This document shows, one piece after another, positions 11,364 through 23,108 of a stretch of 64,000 nt of DNA. The stretch comes from Parascedosporium putredinis (Eukaryota > Ascomycota > Sordariomycetes > Microascales > Microascaceae). The stretch covers positions 620,001 to 684,000 of the forward strand of contig CASHTG010000001.1 in the NCBI GenBank assembly GCA_949357655.1. Reading direction: 5' to 3'. Under the pieces are notes generated by a model. It saw only the letters and a list, made by a program, of their open reading frames with translations. It did not search any database and was not told the DNA's origin. The number at the start of each line of letters is the position of its first letter. The stretch's first letter is position 1. A program made the translations under genes and the position numbers.

Positions 11364-12514
11364 ATGAAGTCCCTTCCACCTCTCGCCCAACAGCCGTGGC
11401 GCCGAACCCCTGCATTTATAATGAGGCCCTCTCTCGAATCGCCGGCTGGTGAGTTCCATTTGTGGAGCCCGCTTGCGTCTTGCTCTTCCTCAGTCTCTAA
11501 CGCGAAAATACTAGCAACATCTGGCTCAAGCTTGAAAATCTCCAGCCTTCTGGCTCGTTCAAGTCTCGCGGCATCGGCAATCTCATTTTCCGCGCTGCCG
11601 CTGCCGCCTCCTTCTACACCCCCGCACTTCTATTGCTCGTCGGGGGAATGCTGGCCTCGCCTGCATTGTAGCCGCCAAGTCCCTCAATCTTCCTGCTACC
11701 ATCGTCGTGCCCCTGTCCACCTCCCCGCTCATGGTCTCTAAGCTACGTGACCTTGGTGCCCAAGTTCACCAGTTTGGCGCTAGCTGGGCCGAAGCCGACG
11801 CTCACCTGCGTGAGGTTGTCATGCGAGATGATGCCGCCGGTGTCTATGTCCCACCATTCGACCATTCTGACATTTGGGCGGGTGCCGCCACCATGATCGA
11901 TGAGTTGTCCGTGCAGATGGACGTGCCGGTCCACGGCATCGTGTGTAGTGTCGGCGGCGGCGGCTTGCTAAACGGCATCATGGCCGGTATCGAGTCGACG
12001 AGATGGCCTGCTGGACAGACCCCCGTGTGCTAGCCGTGGAAACGGAAGGCGCTGCGAGTCTGCGAGAATGCGTCCGGACCGGCACCCATGCTACCCTCGA
12101 TAGCATCACCTCCATCGCTACCTCGCTTGGAGCCCGCAAAGTTTCTGCCAAAACGTTTGAGTGGCTGGCCAACTCGAACCTATCCTCTATTGCCGTCGAG
12201 GATTGGGAGGCGGCCATGAGCTGCGTATATTTTGCTGACGATGCCCGCTTCGTTGTCGAGGCTGCCTGCGGGGCTACCCTCGCTCCCGCCTACTTTCCCT
12301 CTCCTTCCGGAACTAACAGACTTCGAGACGCTTTCGAAAGACTCGAATTCCCCTGGGACGAGCACAACGTCGTGCTGGTTGTATGCGGAGGTTCGGCCGT
12401 CTCCTGGACGTGCTTGACAACTACAAGAGTGTGTACGGCGATATTGCGGCCGCTGCCGGATCCAGCGGAGCCAAAGCCAAGACCGCCACCACGAATGGCA
12501 ATCACCTAGCTTGA
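11364..12514 (+). CDS. L-serine/L-threonine dehydratase (PLP-dependent, catabolic)
   Basis: Cytosolic fold-type II PLP enzyme that deaminates serine to pyruvate (and threonine to 2-oxobutyrate), like yeast Cha1. Evidence: the PLP lysine motif in GSFKSRGIGN (near 11550), the Ala/Asn-rich substrate loop region, VVPLSTSP, the phosphate-binding VCSVGGGGLLNGI (11950-11980), and the C-terminal VVLVVCGGSAVS. An intron at 11449-11514 (GTGAGT, TACTAG) splits a Cys codon (A-G-C-N-I-W-L-K-L-E-N). Frame breaks occur at the C4 run 11407-11410, the G5 run near 11642-11646, around 12010-12030, around 12300-12370 and near 12400. Reading across them gives about 360 residues, normal for the family. A TATA element and CT-rich leader precede the ATG. 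Confidence 0.9.
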
Positions 12515-13250
12515 GGAGGTAATGATTGATTGCGTTGAGAAATTTTCCGACTTTAAGAGCCCCGGCACAACTCTAGTTGTTTTGTCTTCTTCTTATTTTT
12601 CTTTCCTCTTTGGTCTATTTCATTTACACCACGCCATTCAAAGGGATACCCTTCCCTCTTACACCTCCTTTTTGGGTTTCGGAAATGGCTTTACAGGTTT
12701 AATTCAACAAAGAGAAAAACACCAAAGAGTGTTGTAGTGTGAGGTTTAATACAGCTCGTCACCGAATCCGGCTTGTGGGACGACCCTTTCTCGGGTGGGG
12801 GCTTATGGATGGCCTCTCTACGCCATCTTCTAACCTATCAAGGTGGTGGCTAAAGTTAGATCTTGGTTGAATATATCGCGGTTGGCTCGATCTCTGCCCA
12901 TTATTAAACAGGACTCGACATTATAGAGATATACGTGCACTCCGATACTAAAACGAACCAACTGCGACCCCCGCCTTTTTGCGACCAAGCCGAGGCAGCC
13001 GACCCTCAACGACATCTCAGAGAAGTGCGCATGTGTCTCTCATCACGCAAGGGGCGAACGGCAATTCTGATGCAGAACTCTATCTTCTTTAGCAATCTTC
13101 AGCTAAACTTGCCTAGATCCGTCCTATTCTATGCACCCGTGGGCGCTGGAAGCTCTGGGCTTGCACTCTGCCCAGTCTCCGCACCGGGAAGGGGCCACCC
13201 TGCTCCCTCGCCTACAGGAACATCGGTTGGGACAACGTCTGGACTTCCCA
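12515..13250. other. Convergent 3' region
   Basis: 736 bp between the ends of the serine dehydratase and the nuclease-domain gene. It has a T-rich tract at 12580-12620 suggestive of a 3' UTR. I see no gene. Confidence 0.5.
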
Positions 13251-15455
13251 TTACCGCCGAGGGTCCTCGACGCCGCCCTGCTGGCGTCTGAACTCCTGAT
13301 AATCATCTTCCATCTCGCGCAGTCGACCCATCCCGCCATTGATACACGTTTCCTCGTCTGTATCAATGACGACAACCTCGTCCCAGTCCGCGCGAGTACC
13401 CCGGCGCAGTCGCCTCGGGGGCGGGGGCCGGGGGGGGGGAGGGGCGGGAGGAACTATAGGTGGCAGCGCTGCGGGGACCACGACGTTCTTGTAAAGGGCC
13501 GTGTACTGCTGTAGATCTGGGTTGCGATCGTAATATTCATCATAGGTTAAGAGAGCCCAGCCAGGATCCGTGCCGCGTACGATGTCTGGCAGACAAGGGT
13601 TGTCATCGAGGCCATCGTTTGGAAGCTTGAACTTTTGGTCTTCGAATTGGAGAGAAAACACAGCCCGGCCAGTTTTGACGTAGGACGTTGTGGTTTCGGC
13701 TGAAGGTAGGAAACGCAAAAGTTTTAGTATCAGTAGCTCAGCATAGGCGGCAAGAACTGGAGCAAGGGGGTCAGGAGAGAGAGGAGAGGCAACTTACTCA
13801 TTGTTTTGTCTGCCCCTAGGTTCTGATTCACGTCCGCCGGCCTGGCTCGGAGGTACAAGTCGACGTTCTCGATGACCTTGTTCGCGCCATTGACCTTGGT
13901 CTTGGTCATGGGGCCGTACTCTCCGGTCAAGTCACAGAATCCCTTCCAAATCGTTCCCGCGGGTCCGTTATCTGACTGTGGGATTAAGCGCACGCGCTGC
14001 GCCTTCTTTCCTTTGTTATCCTTGTTGGCCTTGGGCCAGAAATATTTGGGCGGGTACTCGTCACGCTGGCACGAGGCGGAAGCCCTACGGACCACGCATA
14101 GTTGTGCTGGGCATATTCGGCGGGTTTGCCATTGGCCTTCGCGGTGGATCCCCACTCGGCAGTTGCGCTACCAGATTGACCCATGGCTACGCCGTCGTTG
14201 CAGGTGAAGATAGTCATGGACTCCGTGCCCTTTGGGCGCGCATGACGGATCTAGATTGGAGAGTTAGGCGAGTCGGTGCGAGGATACCTTGGATTGGAAA
14301 GGAAACTCGAAAGCAGAAGGGGAAAAGGTAAAGGGCTGAAAGGGTTATTAGAGGAGAAACACACCGATAATGGTAGCAAGCTTGCGTGTACTTGTCTGGG
14401 TCGCAGTACACGTCTGGGGTATGGTAATGATGCCCCACGGTTTTATATACGGTTTCCGTTTTGGTTTGACAGTTGTTGTTACTGCCGCCGCCATTTTGTC
14501 TCTTGAACAGCATATTTGCAAAGGAGTCTAGCAAGGATCGCTTTGGCTTCTTGCACGACTGGTTGTTCTCGTCCTTCTCTTTCTTGTCATCCTTGTCTCT
14601 TTGGTCACTGTCACGGTTGCGCCCGCTGCAACGGTCCGCGCCCTCACCTCCAACCCCGAAGCTGAGATCATCCCGCAGAAGCACGACATCGCGGAAGACT
14701 AGGTTTTCGTCCTTCTTCAGCTTGTCAGCCGCTTCCCCCGCAAGGAAGAGCGAAACTTTGAGAGCTTATCCCCACTCAGCTTTCCTAGTGTGGCTTTCAC
14801 GTCCACCTGCTTGTATCCGGGGAGCCCGTACAGGCCCCCACGTCGGCTTTCACGAGTTTGGACTTGTCGCCGCCGAGAAGGGACTCAGTTTTGGTAATCA
14901 TCTGGGCAGCATTATCCGCCCGCAGGAGAACTGGATACGGTCGACCGAGGCTAGCATGCCGCCTGACACGGCACCCGCACCCGCGGGATCGCTGGCGGCG
15001 AGCTTCTTGACGCGAGCGGCCACGACGCGGAACATGAGGTGCGAGTTGAAGTAGTTTCCAGAGGAGCCCATGACCCTTGCAGCGTTGTAGCCGGCATCGG
15101 CATTCACGCTGGACCATTTATGTAAGTCAACCACCTCGGTTTCGGTTGGCATCCAAGGGTCGGACACCTTTTTCATGCCGCCAGCGCTGGGGTCGTAGGA
15201 TGATCGAAGGACATGGCGAAGGAAGCCGTGGAAGTTGCAGCCTCGGTTGAGTTTGCTGCTCGGTCCGTCGCTGTCTTTGGGACTGCACTGGTTGGCGAGG
15301 CCGGGCTTTCCGTTGCTCACGGTCTCGTCGAAGCGGTAGGCATTGTACAGGAAGAGCATGAGGGAGCCAAAGGCTTCATTGGAGGCGAGGATGGGGCGGG
15401 CGAGGCAGAAGATGCCCCAGAGGACGGCGTAAAGTGGGAAGCCGTTGACCCTCAT
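13251..15455 (-). CDS. Secreted protein with fungal NucA/NucB-type deoxyribonuclease domain
   Basis: The start at 15455 (15470 also possible) gives a signal peptide ending near ILASN. The first ~190 residues (FLYNAYRFDETVSNGKPG, LHKWSSVNADAGYN) are a region I cannot assign. A charged D/K/E linker follows, then CDPDKYTQACYHY|RSVM, FTCNDG, AQHNYAW and the diagnostic QRDEYPP with VRLIPQSDNGPAG. The last two mirror the DRDEWP and ADNRGAG elements of Bacillus NucB (Pfam NucA/NucB family, DNA-cleaving). The glutamate usually just before the second motif in NucB is not obvious. The C-terminus holds a Pro-rich stretch. Introns: 14364-14251 and 13797-13700. Frames change near 14905, 14810-14740, 14220-14060 and 13990, probably errors. 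It is divergent from the chitinase, with a 2.07 kb gap. The nuclease call rests on motifs only. Confidence 0.68.
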
Positions 15456-17528
15456 GGCGACCGTGCTCAAAGGGCCGCCAGGCTATGGAGATAGGGCAAA
15501 ACGGTTTTTACACTCGTCTTGGGGAAGCAAACGAGTGTGGGGACTACAAGGTGGACAACCTTGCAAGGGAGTGGTGAGGGAATCAAGTGAAGGTAGATGG
15601 GGGAAAGGGAGGAAAAGAAAGTGAGTGGAGAGGGAAGATCTGAGGAGGCATCTCTACGACCCAGGCCAGGACAAGCAAGATTTTTGTCGATAGATATCCT
15701 TTGGTATATCAATAGAATAGCGACAAGGAGGCATACCACGTTCACCTACGCCTACGTCGCGAGGATGCTTTCCATGGTGGCTCCCCACTCTTCCACGAAA
15801 CCCCTTTTCCCGTTTTGGCTCGATGGAGCGCGCTTCCCGGGTTAAGATTCTGTGTGACGGTTGATGCTACTTTTAAAAACAACCCTTGGGGCTATGTCGG
15901 CGAGGCCCTTTTGATTCCATGAGATGGTGACTGTATAATGGGCTTTCTCGCTGTCGCGATTGGCCCTGACGGTGTGGAGAGGGTCAGCCTTGGCGATTAT
16001 AGGATGCACAAGGAGATGGCGATGGCCGGCTAAGCATCTTTCTTTTGTTGCCTCTTTGTCTCAATGATGTGAAGGACTAAGTTTGCCGTTGAATAAGACT
16101 CTTGACGCGCTAGGCGGTGCCGTTGATCTTGCCCCGAAGCGCCCCCAGCTGTGAAGCAATGCCGTTGTTTCGGTGCCGGAAGGATTCGACGATGGAAGAG
16201 AAGATGCAGCGATCCGGCCGGATGTAAAATTGTGGCGATGGGAGACAGTCTGAGATGGAGGCGTGGGGCCTGGGGATCTCAATCTAATGGCGTTACAACA
16301 CAAGGTAGATGCCAAGCGTTGACGGCCGCATTTAGATTCCAGCCACAGCCTTCCTGACTGATGTATAGATGGAACAGAAGCGCTCTCGCAACGCGAACGA
16401 GGCAGCGAGGCAAACGATTAAGCGAGCTGAGCCTACCTCGGTACGAGAGACAGGACGAAGTGGCAAGTGGAGCAAAGCACGCCCGGGAAAAGAAGGAGAT
16501 AAAAAAGAAGAAGAAAAGAACAAAAGGTCTTGCCGTCTTTACCATCCCTGTGGAAAGATCGTCGCTCATGTCGGGGCGCGAACCAGGAACTGGAGGCCCG
16601 CGCCTCGCGATTGGCATTTGTCGAGGGACGAAACGCCCTCCAATTCGCCCATGCAGGAACACAGAGTGTGGGAGAGCCCACAAATGGATTGAATGAATCG
16701 CCAGACAATGTGGATACTCTATATATTTAAGGATTTTCGCTTCGTCCTTTTCGTTCAACGGACACAGCCTGGCGACGGCCATACTCCGGCACGCATCCCA
16801 CGCACCGTGACGTGAACACCAAAGGACTTGGATATCAAGATTGGCATCAGGATCCTTCGACTGCAACTATGATGTGGGGAGCGGGGAAACAAGGGGAGGG
16901 GGGCTTTGTTGCGCGAAGGCGAGGGATGCGCCGAAAATTGAATGAGAAAATTGTTTACAGAAAAGAATTAGGACAAAAAGTCTAAGCCAGAGACAGTGTG
17001 TGCTTTGCCTCGCGGGTGAATGATACCAGCCTCGGGCCTGTGTGTGCTTGGTAGATGAGCCATCGATGGCGTGGACGATCCGAACTTCTTGGCAGGTCGT
17101 GAAGCATCTAGGACTTCGTAGAGCTTATACTCTCGATGCCCACGGTCTATACGAGTATTTCTAATCGGCCTTTATTCCCGGGGTTTTTTCTTTCTTTCTA
17201 TGCACTCGTTTAAGACGGTAGACGTTTCCTGGTCTAAGTCCTCGTCTAACACGGCTCTTCTGCTCTTGCATCTAGCCCTTCACTTCTCTTACTTCTCCTT
17301 CACCTCGTTAGAGAGCATGAATGGGATCCAGTCGTTTAGCCCTTCATCCGCTCTAGCTTAGCTATTGTCGTTCATTTTCATACCCTTTCACCTCTACCTG
17401 TTTACACCAACCTCTTCCCCAAGCCATTTGCATTCTTTCACGCTCATTGCCCATCTCTCTATCCCCAACCTCGGTAGTGTTTCCCATATTAGTCTGTCCT
17501 CTTAGACGGGCGTCTCAAGTCTAGCAGG
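15456..17528. promoter_or_regulatory. Shared upstream region of nuclease-domain gene and chitinase
   Basis: 2.07 kb between divergent starts. It contains an AT element CTATATATTTAA at 16719-16730, about 800 bp before the chitinase, and T/C-rich stretches (17180-17480) just ahead of it. No coding pattern is convincing. The length is more than a minimal promoter, so distal control elements or long leaders are possible (inference). Confidence 0.45.
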
Positions 17529-20500
17529 ATGGTGGCATTAACCGCTATCCTCGGCTTTGCGGCGGCCGGTGTAGCAGCCCTCAACCACACCACCCCTTCC
17601 ACATTTCCCCATAGTCCCGTCCCGGAACGCCCGAGAGGCGGCTGCGCAGTCCTCTGCTCCGAAGCCGGCCCAGACGGTTTCCGCTGGGGCGTGGTGCACA
17701 GGTTGGCGGCCCTCGACGCCTGTGGCAAGACGCAGCTCCTCGAAAGCAACATTCGATTCCCTCTCACGCGGGATGACCAGGGGGCCACTGATCTCCGAGC
17801 CTGCACGGCCGACGGTGATGAGTATCGAAACCAGGAGTACGGGCCGTCTTGCGGTACGGGCTCTCCAGCGGAGTCCTCCAAGGCCGACATCCAGCTTCTT
17901 TCGGGGCGGTCCTCGGGGCAAGCCTCTCTGGCCTCGTCGGCAGACGTGGCGGAAGCGGCTAGGGAGCTTGCGAGGAACCTCGAAGTTGACCCTACATGTT
18001 CGGAGGTCGCAAGGCTCGCCAAGAAGGGCTCGGCGGTACTTGGGGTCTTCGTTGGGGGTGAGGTGCAAAAGTCTTCTGTCGCTGCTCTTCTAGACAAGTA
18101 TGCCGACTACATTGAGTCTGCCAGCGACTCGTTTTCTTCCGCGAGCGCCGCGCAGCTGTGCGGACCAAAGCAAGCCCGGTCCGTTCAGCATTCTTTTGGC
18201 ATCATTTCCGACGCGGCAGGTGATATTGCGGCGGTTCACGGCGCTTTAGGCCAATGGTATAACGGCGAGTGCCTCGAAGGCCTCGAGGCCTCGGAGGTCT
18301 GGCCAGACCAAGAGTTTAGCATCATCTCGGCAACAGCCATAACCATGGATGCGTCTGACTCGACCCCTGGCCGAAATCGGCTCGGAATCCACATCCGCAG
18401 CCGGCAATAACATAAATGCCCGGTCTGCAGACCAGACAGACTGGAGCCCACACTCGGGCCTGCTTCCTCGAGCGGAGTGCAAGACCTACGAGGTCCGCTC
18501 GGGAGACGATTGCTGGAGCATTGCCACGAAAAAGTGCGGGCTCAAGGACGTCGCGGCGCTGTACAAGCTCAACTCGAAGGCGAAGAAGTGGTGCGAGGTG
18601 GACGGCATCCTCCCCGGCGACCACTTTTGCTGCAACAAGGGGACGATGCCCGACTTCACCCCCAAGCCCAACAAGGACGGCACCTGCAAACACGAGCTGG
18701 TCGGCAAAGACGACGACTGCGGCAAGTTGGCGAAAAATAAGTGCAAAATCTCCACGAGGCAGTTTTACGAGTACAACGGCGGGGGCAAGGACACGTTTTG
18801 CGGCAAGCTGCAGCCGCGGGACATCATGTGCTGCTCGCCGGGAAGAAACCCGATCTCCGGCCGAAGAAGAAGGACGACGGGACCTGCTTCTGGGTCGCCA
18901 TCGAGAACAAGCTGTGCGACGAGATCCAGACGCAGTACTTTCTCAAGGACGGCGACTTTGACAAGTTCAACAAGGGCAAGACGTGGGGCTGGGCCGGGTG
19001 CAACCGCCTCGCGCCGAAGCAGAGGATCTGTTTGAGCGACGGTGACCCGCCGCTGCCGGCCACGGACGGCGATGCCTTGTGCGGTCCTACTGTTGTGGGG
19101 ACTAAGAAACCGGCCAAGGGCAAGAAGTTTGCCGACCTCAACCCTTGTCCGTTGAATGCGTGCTGCAATGTTTGGGGTCAGTGTGGCACGACTGTCGACG
19201 TATGTCCCGACCCCATCTCTTATCCTCTTCCCTTTTTCTCTCTGTGTTTTTTTTTCTTGGCTAACAATGAAATTGATACACAGTTTTGTGTAGACACCAC
19301 AGTCAACAAAACGCCGGGTACTGCCAAGAACAACACCAACGGGTGCGTCTCCAACTGCGGCACCGATATCGTCAACAACGACAAAGGCCCCTCGAGCTTC
19401 TCTCGGGTGGCGTACTTTGAAGCCTGGAACAAGGAACGCGACTGCCTCCACATGGACGTGACGGAGATTAGCGAGAAGACGTATACGCACATCCACTTTT
19501 CGTTTGGGACCATTACGGATAACTTTGAGATCAACGTCAAAGACGTGCAGAAGCAGTTCGACATGATGGTGAACTGGGATACCAAACTCAAGAAGATTAT
19601 CTCTTTCGGAGGCTGGGCCTTCTCGACCGAGCCGGCCACAATCTCCGTCTTCCGGAGAGGTGTGACGAAGGATTATCGAGAAAAGTTTGCCAGCAATGTC
19701 GTGGCGTTTGTAAACAAGCATCAGCTCGACGGCGTGGACTTTGACTGGGAGTATCCGGGAGCGGATGATATCCCCGGTACCACGCCGGGCGGCCCCGACG
19801 ATGGTGACAACTACGTCGAGTTCCTCAAGCTTGTCCGGTCCAAGCTAGCCGACAGCAAGTCCGTCTCCATTGCGGCGCCGGCGAGCTACTGGTATCTCCA
19901 ATGGTTCCCCATGAAGGATATCGGCAAGGTCGTCGACTACATCATCTACATGACCTATGACCTTCACGGGCAGTGGGATGTCAATAATGAATACGCCCAG
20001 GTAGGTTTCCTCGCCTTTTTCCTCTTTCCGTTTCTGAACGCTCCCAATCTTTCATTTGCTTCTTCGGCTAACCAAAGATGTATGACGCTTTCAGCCCGGG
20101 TGTAAATCTGGAACTTGCCTCCGAAGCCACGTCAACAAGACCGAGACCGAGTCAGCGCTCAGCATGGTGACCAAGGCAGGCGTGCCTTCGACCAAGCTCT
20201 TCATCGGCATCAGCAGCTTCGGCCGCAGCTTTAAAATGGCCAAGAAGGACTGCAAGGGCCCCATGTGCAAGTATCTCGGGGCCAAGAACAAGTCGCCGGC
20301 CAAGAAGGGCGAGTGCACGGGCGAAAGCGGGTACCTGGCCGACGCCGAGATCCGCCAGATCATGCTCATCGGCGACGGCTACGGCGGGGCGCCGTATGAG
20401 TCATGGTACGACAAGGAGTCGGACTCGGACATGCTCGTGTACGACAATGTGGAGTGGGTGGCGTACATGGGGGCCAAGACTAAAGAGAAGCGAGTCGACT

Positions 20501-21736
20501 GGTACAAGGGCCTCAACTTTGGCGGCGTGAGCGACTGGGCCGTGGACCTCGGCCTCGATCGGGCCGATACCGAGCGGGAGGGCGACGGGGACCTAGACCT
20601 CGGCGACTTTAAAGAGTGCGACTGGTCGGCCACCTTTTCCAGTTTAAAGAACCTCGCGGACAAGTCGGAGGGGATGGATCCGGTGTGCGCGGCGGTGCAC
20701 GCGCTCCGCGTGCTGACGGACATGCTCCACGACGCCATGGACGGGTACGACGATGTGGCGGACGGGTACGACGGGCTGTTTGACACTTACGCCAACTATA
20801 TCAAGAAAACGCTAAACTCGCGCCTCGAGGAGTTTATGCGGGAGGGGTCGAAGCACTTCAAGTGCTTGGGGGCGAGGGGACTGAACGCGAAGAAGGATGA
20901 CGCTTCGTCGTTGCCGTGTGAGGACGTGCGCAAAAAGCCGGGCATCTACGAGAACTGGAACTTTTGGTACGAGCTGGACGACAAGAAGGGGTACGAGGAC
21001 GGGCTGTGGGACTTTGGCATCGATCCCGACTGGGTCGAGTTCGGGATCTACAAGGACGAGTTCCACTGCACGCCCGGTTCGGGGGCACGGGCGGGTGCCT
21101 GGACACCGTCCAGACGCACCGCGGGTTCCCGCGGGGCAAGGACGACGTCGAGATCCCGGACCCCAAGGAGGTCATGGACAAGGCGCGGGGCAACCTCAAG
21201 GCGGTGGAGTCGGAGTTCTTCGCCATGGAGATCGACATGTCGCTGGGCCAGTGGGAGGGCAGCCCCGAGGACGTGATCCAGGTGCTGAGCGCGCCCGTGT
21301 TCATGCTCATGGACGCGCTGACGAGCATCAAGGAGGTCAAGGAGATGGGCAAGGAGATTGAGGAGGCGCAGGAAAAGGACCTCATCCTCACCATCCTCTC
21401 GGGCGTGCTCTTCCTCATCCCCTTTGTCGGGGCCGCGGTGGGCAGCCTCGGCCGGGCGGGGCGGCAATTGCGCGCATGTTGACGGCCATGGAGCTGGGGG
21501 CCGCGGCGGGGCTGAGCGTGTACGAGATCATTGACGACCCGAGCTCGGCGCCGTTTGCGATCCTGGGTATGCTGCTGGGTACCGGGCGCGTCGGGGGCGC
21601 GAGGGCGTACAGGGACCTGGGGAAGATTCGCAAGGATATGAAGGGCAACGGGGCGGCGGAGAAGATGGGCGATACTTGGAAGAAGCAGGATCCTCATGTC
21701 CAAAAGATTGTGAGTAACTCGTGTCGGCGCAAGTGA
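17529..21736 (+). CDS. Killer-toxin-like GH18 chitinase (subgroup C) with LysM and chitin-binding domains
   Basis: Very large secreted chitinase (about 1,340 residues) resembling the alpha/beta subunit of yeast zymocin-type killer toxins. Order: signal peptide; ~280-residue N-terminal region; two or three LysM-like modules (from 18480, 18690 and 18880) with paired cysteines; hevein-type chitin-binding module (19070-19200, CPLNACCNVWGQCG); GH18 barrel (about 19390-20550) with catalytic DGVDFDWEYPG near 19728 and the MTYDLHGQWD strand; then a long C-terminal part with a hydrophobic segment (about 21385-21460). The DxxDxDxE motif is complete, so chitinase activity is expected. Introns: 19200-19283 and 20001-20077. 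Frame breaks near 18360-18400, 18842, 20100-20160, 21085 and 21470 resemble the window-wide error pattern. Such chitinases are implicated in fungal-fungal antagonism and hyphal remodelling (family knowledge). Confidence 0.9.
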
Positions 21737-22231
21737 GGCGGACAGAAGAGAGGCTCCTGAGCGGATGAAGAACTTGGGGCGCGGGCGGACACATGATAAT
21801 ATCTAGTTTTCTTCTTCCTTCTTTTTGTTGTATTTTCTTTTTATTCTTGGACATTATATCCGGTGTTTTGAAGAAGGGGTAATCAGCATATCATGCCTTT
21901 ACAGGCTGAGAGATAGGGCTTGGCTGAGGAAACCAATCTGAAAGGGTAGAAACAAGGACTATAGACAATGCGATACAGATAAAATACAAGGCGTCTCATG
22001 ATTTCATACACCAACTTGCAAGATGCGTGCATGGGTTCCATCATCGGCTGGCCCGGGTGATGTCTTTTACGTTGTCGGCGTTTTTCCTGCTCGCTCTCCC
22101 GCGCACTCTCTCATGTTGCCGCCGGTGAAAGCCAACGGGGACTTGGGGCGGTCCGAGTTTCAGTGGGCATCCCCATTTCCCCTTCCTCTAGGAGGAACAG
22201 TAGGACCAGTAGATTCTCTGCTTCTCATGCT
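21737..22231. other. Convergent 3' region
   Basis: 495 bp between the chitinase stop and the end of the next minus-strand gene, with a T-rich tract at 21803-21850. I see no gene. Confidence 0.5.
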
Positions 22232-22982
22232 TCACAACTGGCTGTGGCCCTCGTCCTCGAACCACTTGTCCCGATCAAAGTCGTCGGGAAACCCAGCCTC
22301 CGTCAACATGCGACGGCGCAGCGCATCCTCGCGGCCCAGCTCCTCGCGGGGTCGACGGAGCGGATCTCGCCGTCGACGTGAGGAATCCAGTGCATGCAAG
22401 CGAGGCGGGCGCGGCAAAAGTCGGCGAAAAAGTACTTGAGATCGTAGGTGGGTTGGGCGCGCCACGCGGGGGCCGTCGTCGGGAGCGACGCGGCGGGGCG
22501 AGTCGTCGGGGAGGACGCGGCCGAGGTCGTGGTCCTCGGGGTCCCACTCGCCGTCCATGCTGTACCAGATGATGGTGCCGTTGGCGAGGTCGAGGATGAG
22601 GGACCAGGCGTGGCGGCGGCCGAGGGCGATGCACAGGCAGTCCGGGTCCAGGGCTTCGTCGTCGTCCAAGGGCGGGTCGACGATGGAGTCGAAGCGGCCG
22701 CGGCGCAGGGCGTCGAGGGACTCGGAGGGCAGGGCGGAGTAGTCGACGCAGGTGGTCTCGGGGAGGACTTGGGGCTCGAAGTCGGGATGGCTGAGGTAGG
22801 GGAGGTGCTGGAGGAGGTCGATGACGGCGTCGCTCGGCCGTGGGCGAGGAGGGGTTCGGCGGGGATCGAGGTCCAGCCTTCGGGGGAGGGTGTTTGAGGG
22901 CTTCGGTGGGTAGGTTGAGGTGGCAGAGAAAGGTGTAGTAGTCTGTGAGGGTGGCCACGACCTCTTCTCTGGTGTAAAACAT
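22232..22982 (-). CDS. Conserved fungal protein of unknown function
   Basis: The start MFYTREEVVATLTDYYTFL at 22982 matches how a common uncharacterised fungal family begins; an in-frame ATG at 23108 would add 42 residues. The text continues LPTEALKHPPP, then in another frame VIDLLQHLPYLSHPDFEPQV, ETTCVDY, CLCIALGRRHAWSLILDLANGTIIWYS and a C-terminal FPDDFDRDKWFEDEGHSQL. Proteins of this type have a compact mixed fold and a hydrophobic beta strand describing access to the ligand 'D-T/L-x-G-T-I', but no known activity. Frame changes near 22860 and 22400-22300 fit the window-wide error pattern. No signal peptide or membrane segment. The neighbours suggest nothing specific. Confidence 0.65.
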
Positions 22983-23108
22983 GGTGGCCTGGGCGAATGT
23001 GCTCTGCTCAACCTCGATGCAAGTGGGAAGAGGGCCAATTGGTACTCGAGGGCTCGAGTCTATGAGATGGGAGGAATCGTGAAGCTGTGCGATGTCGCGT
23101 TGAGGCAT

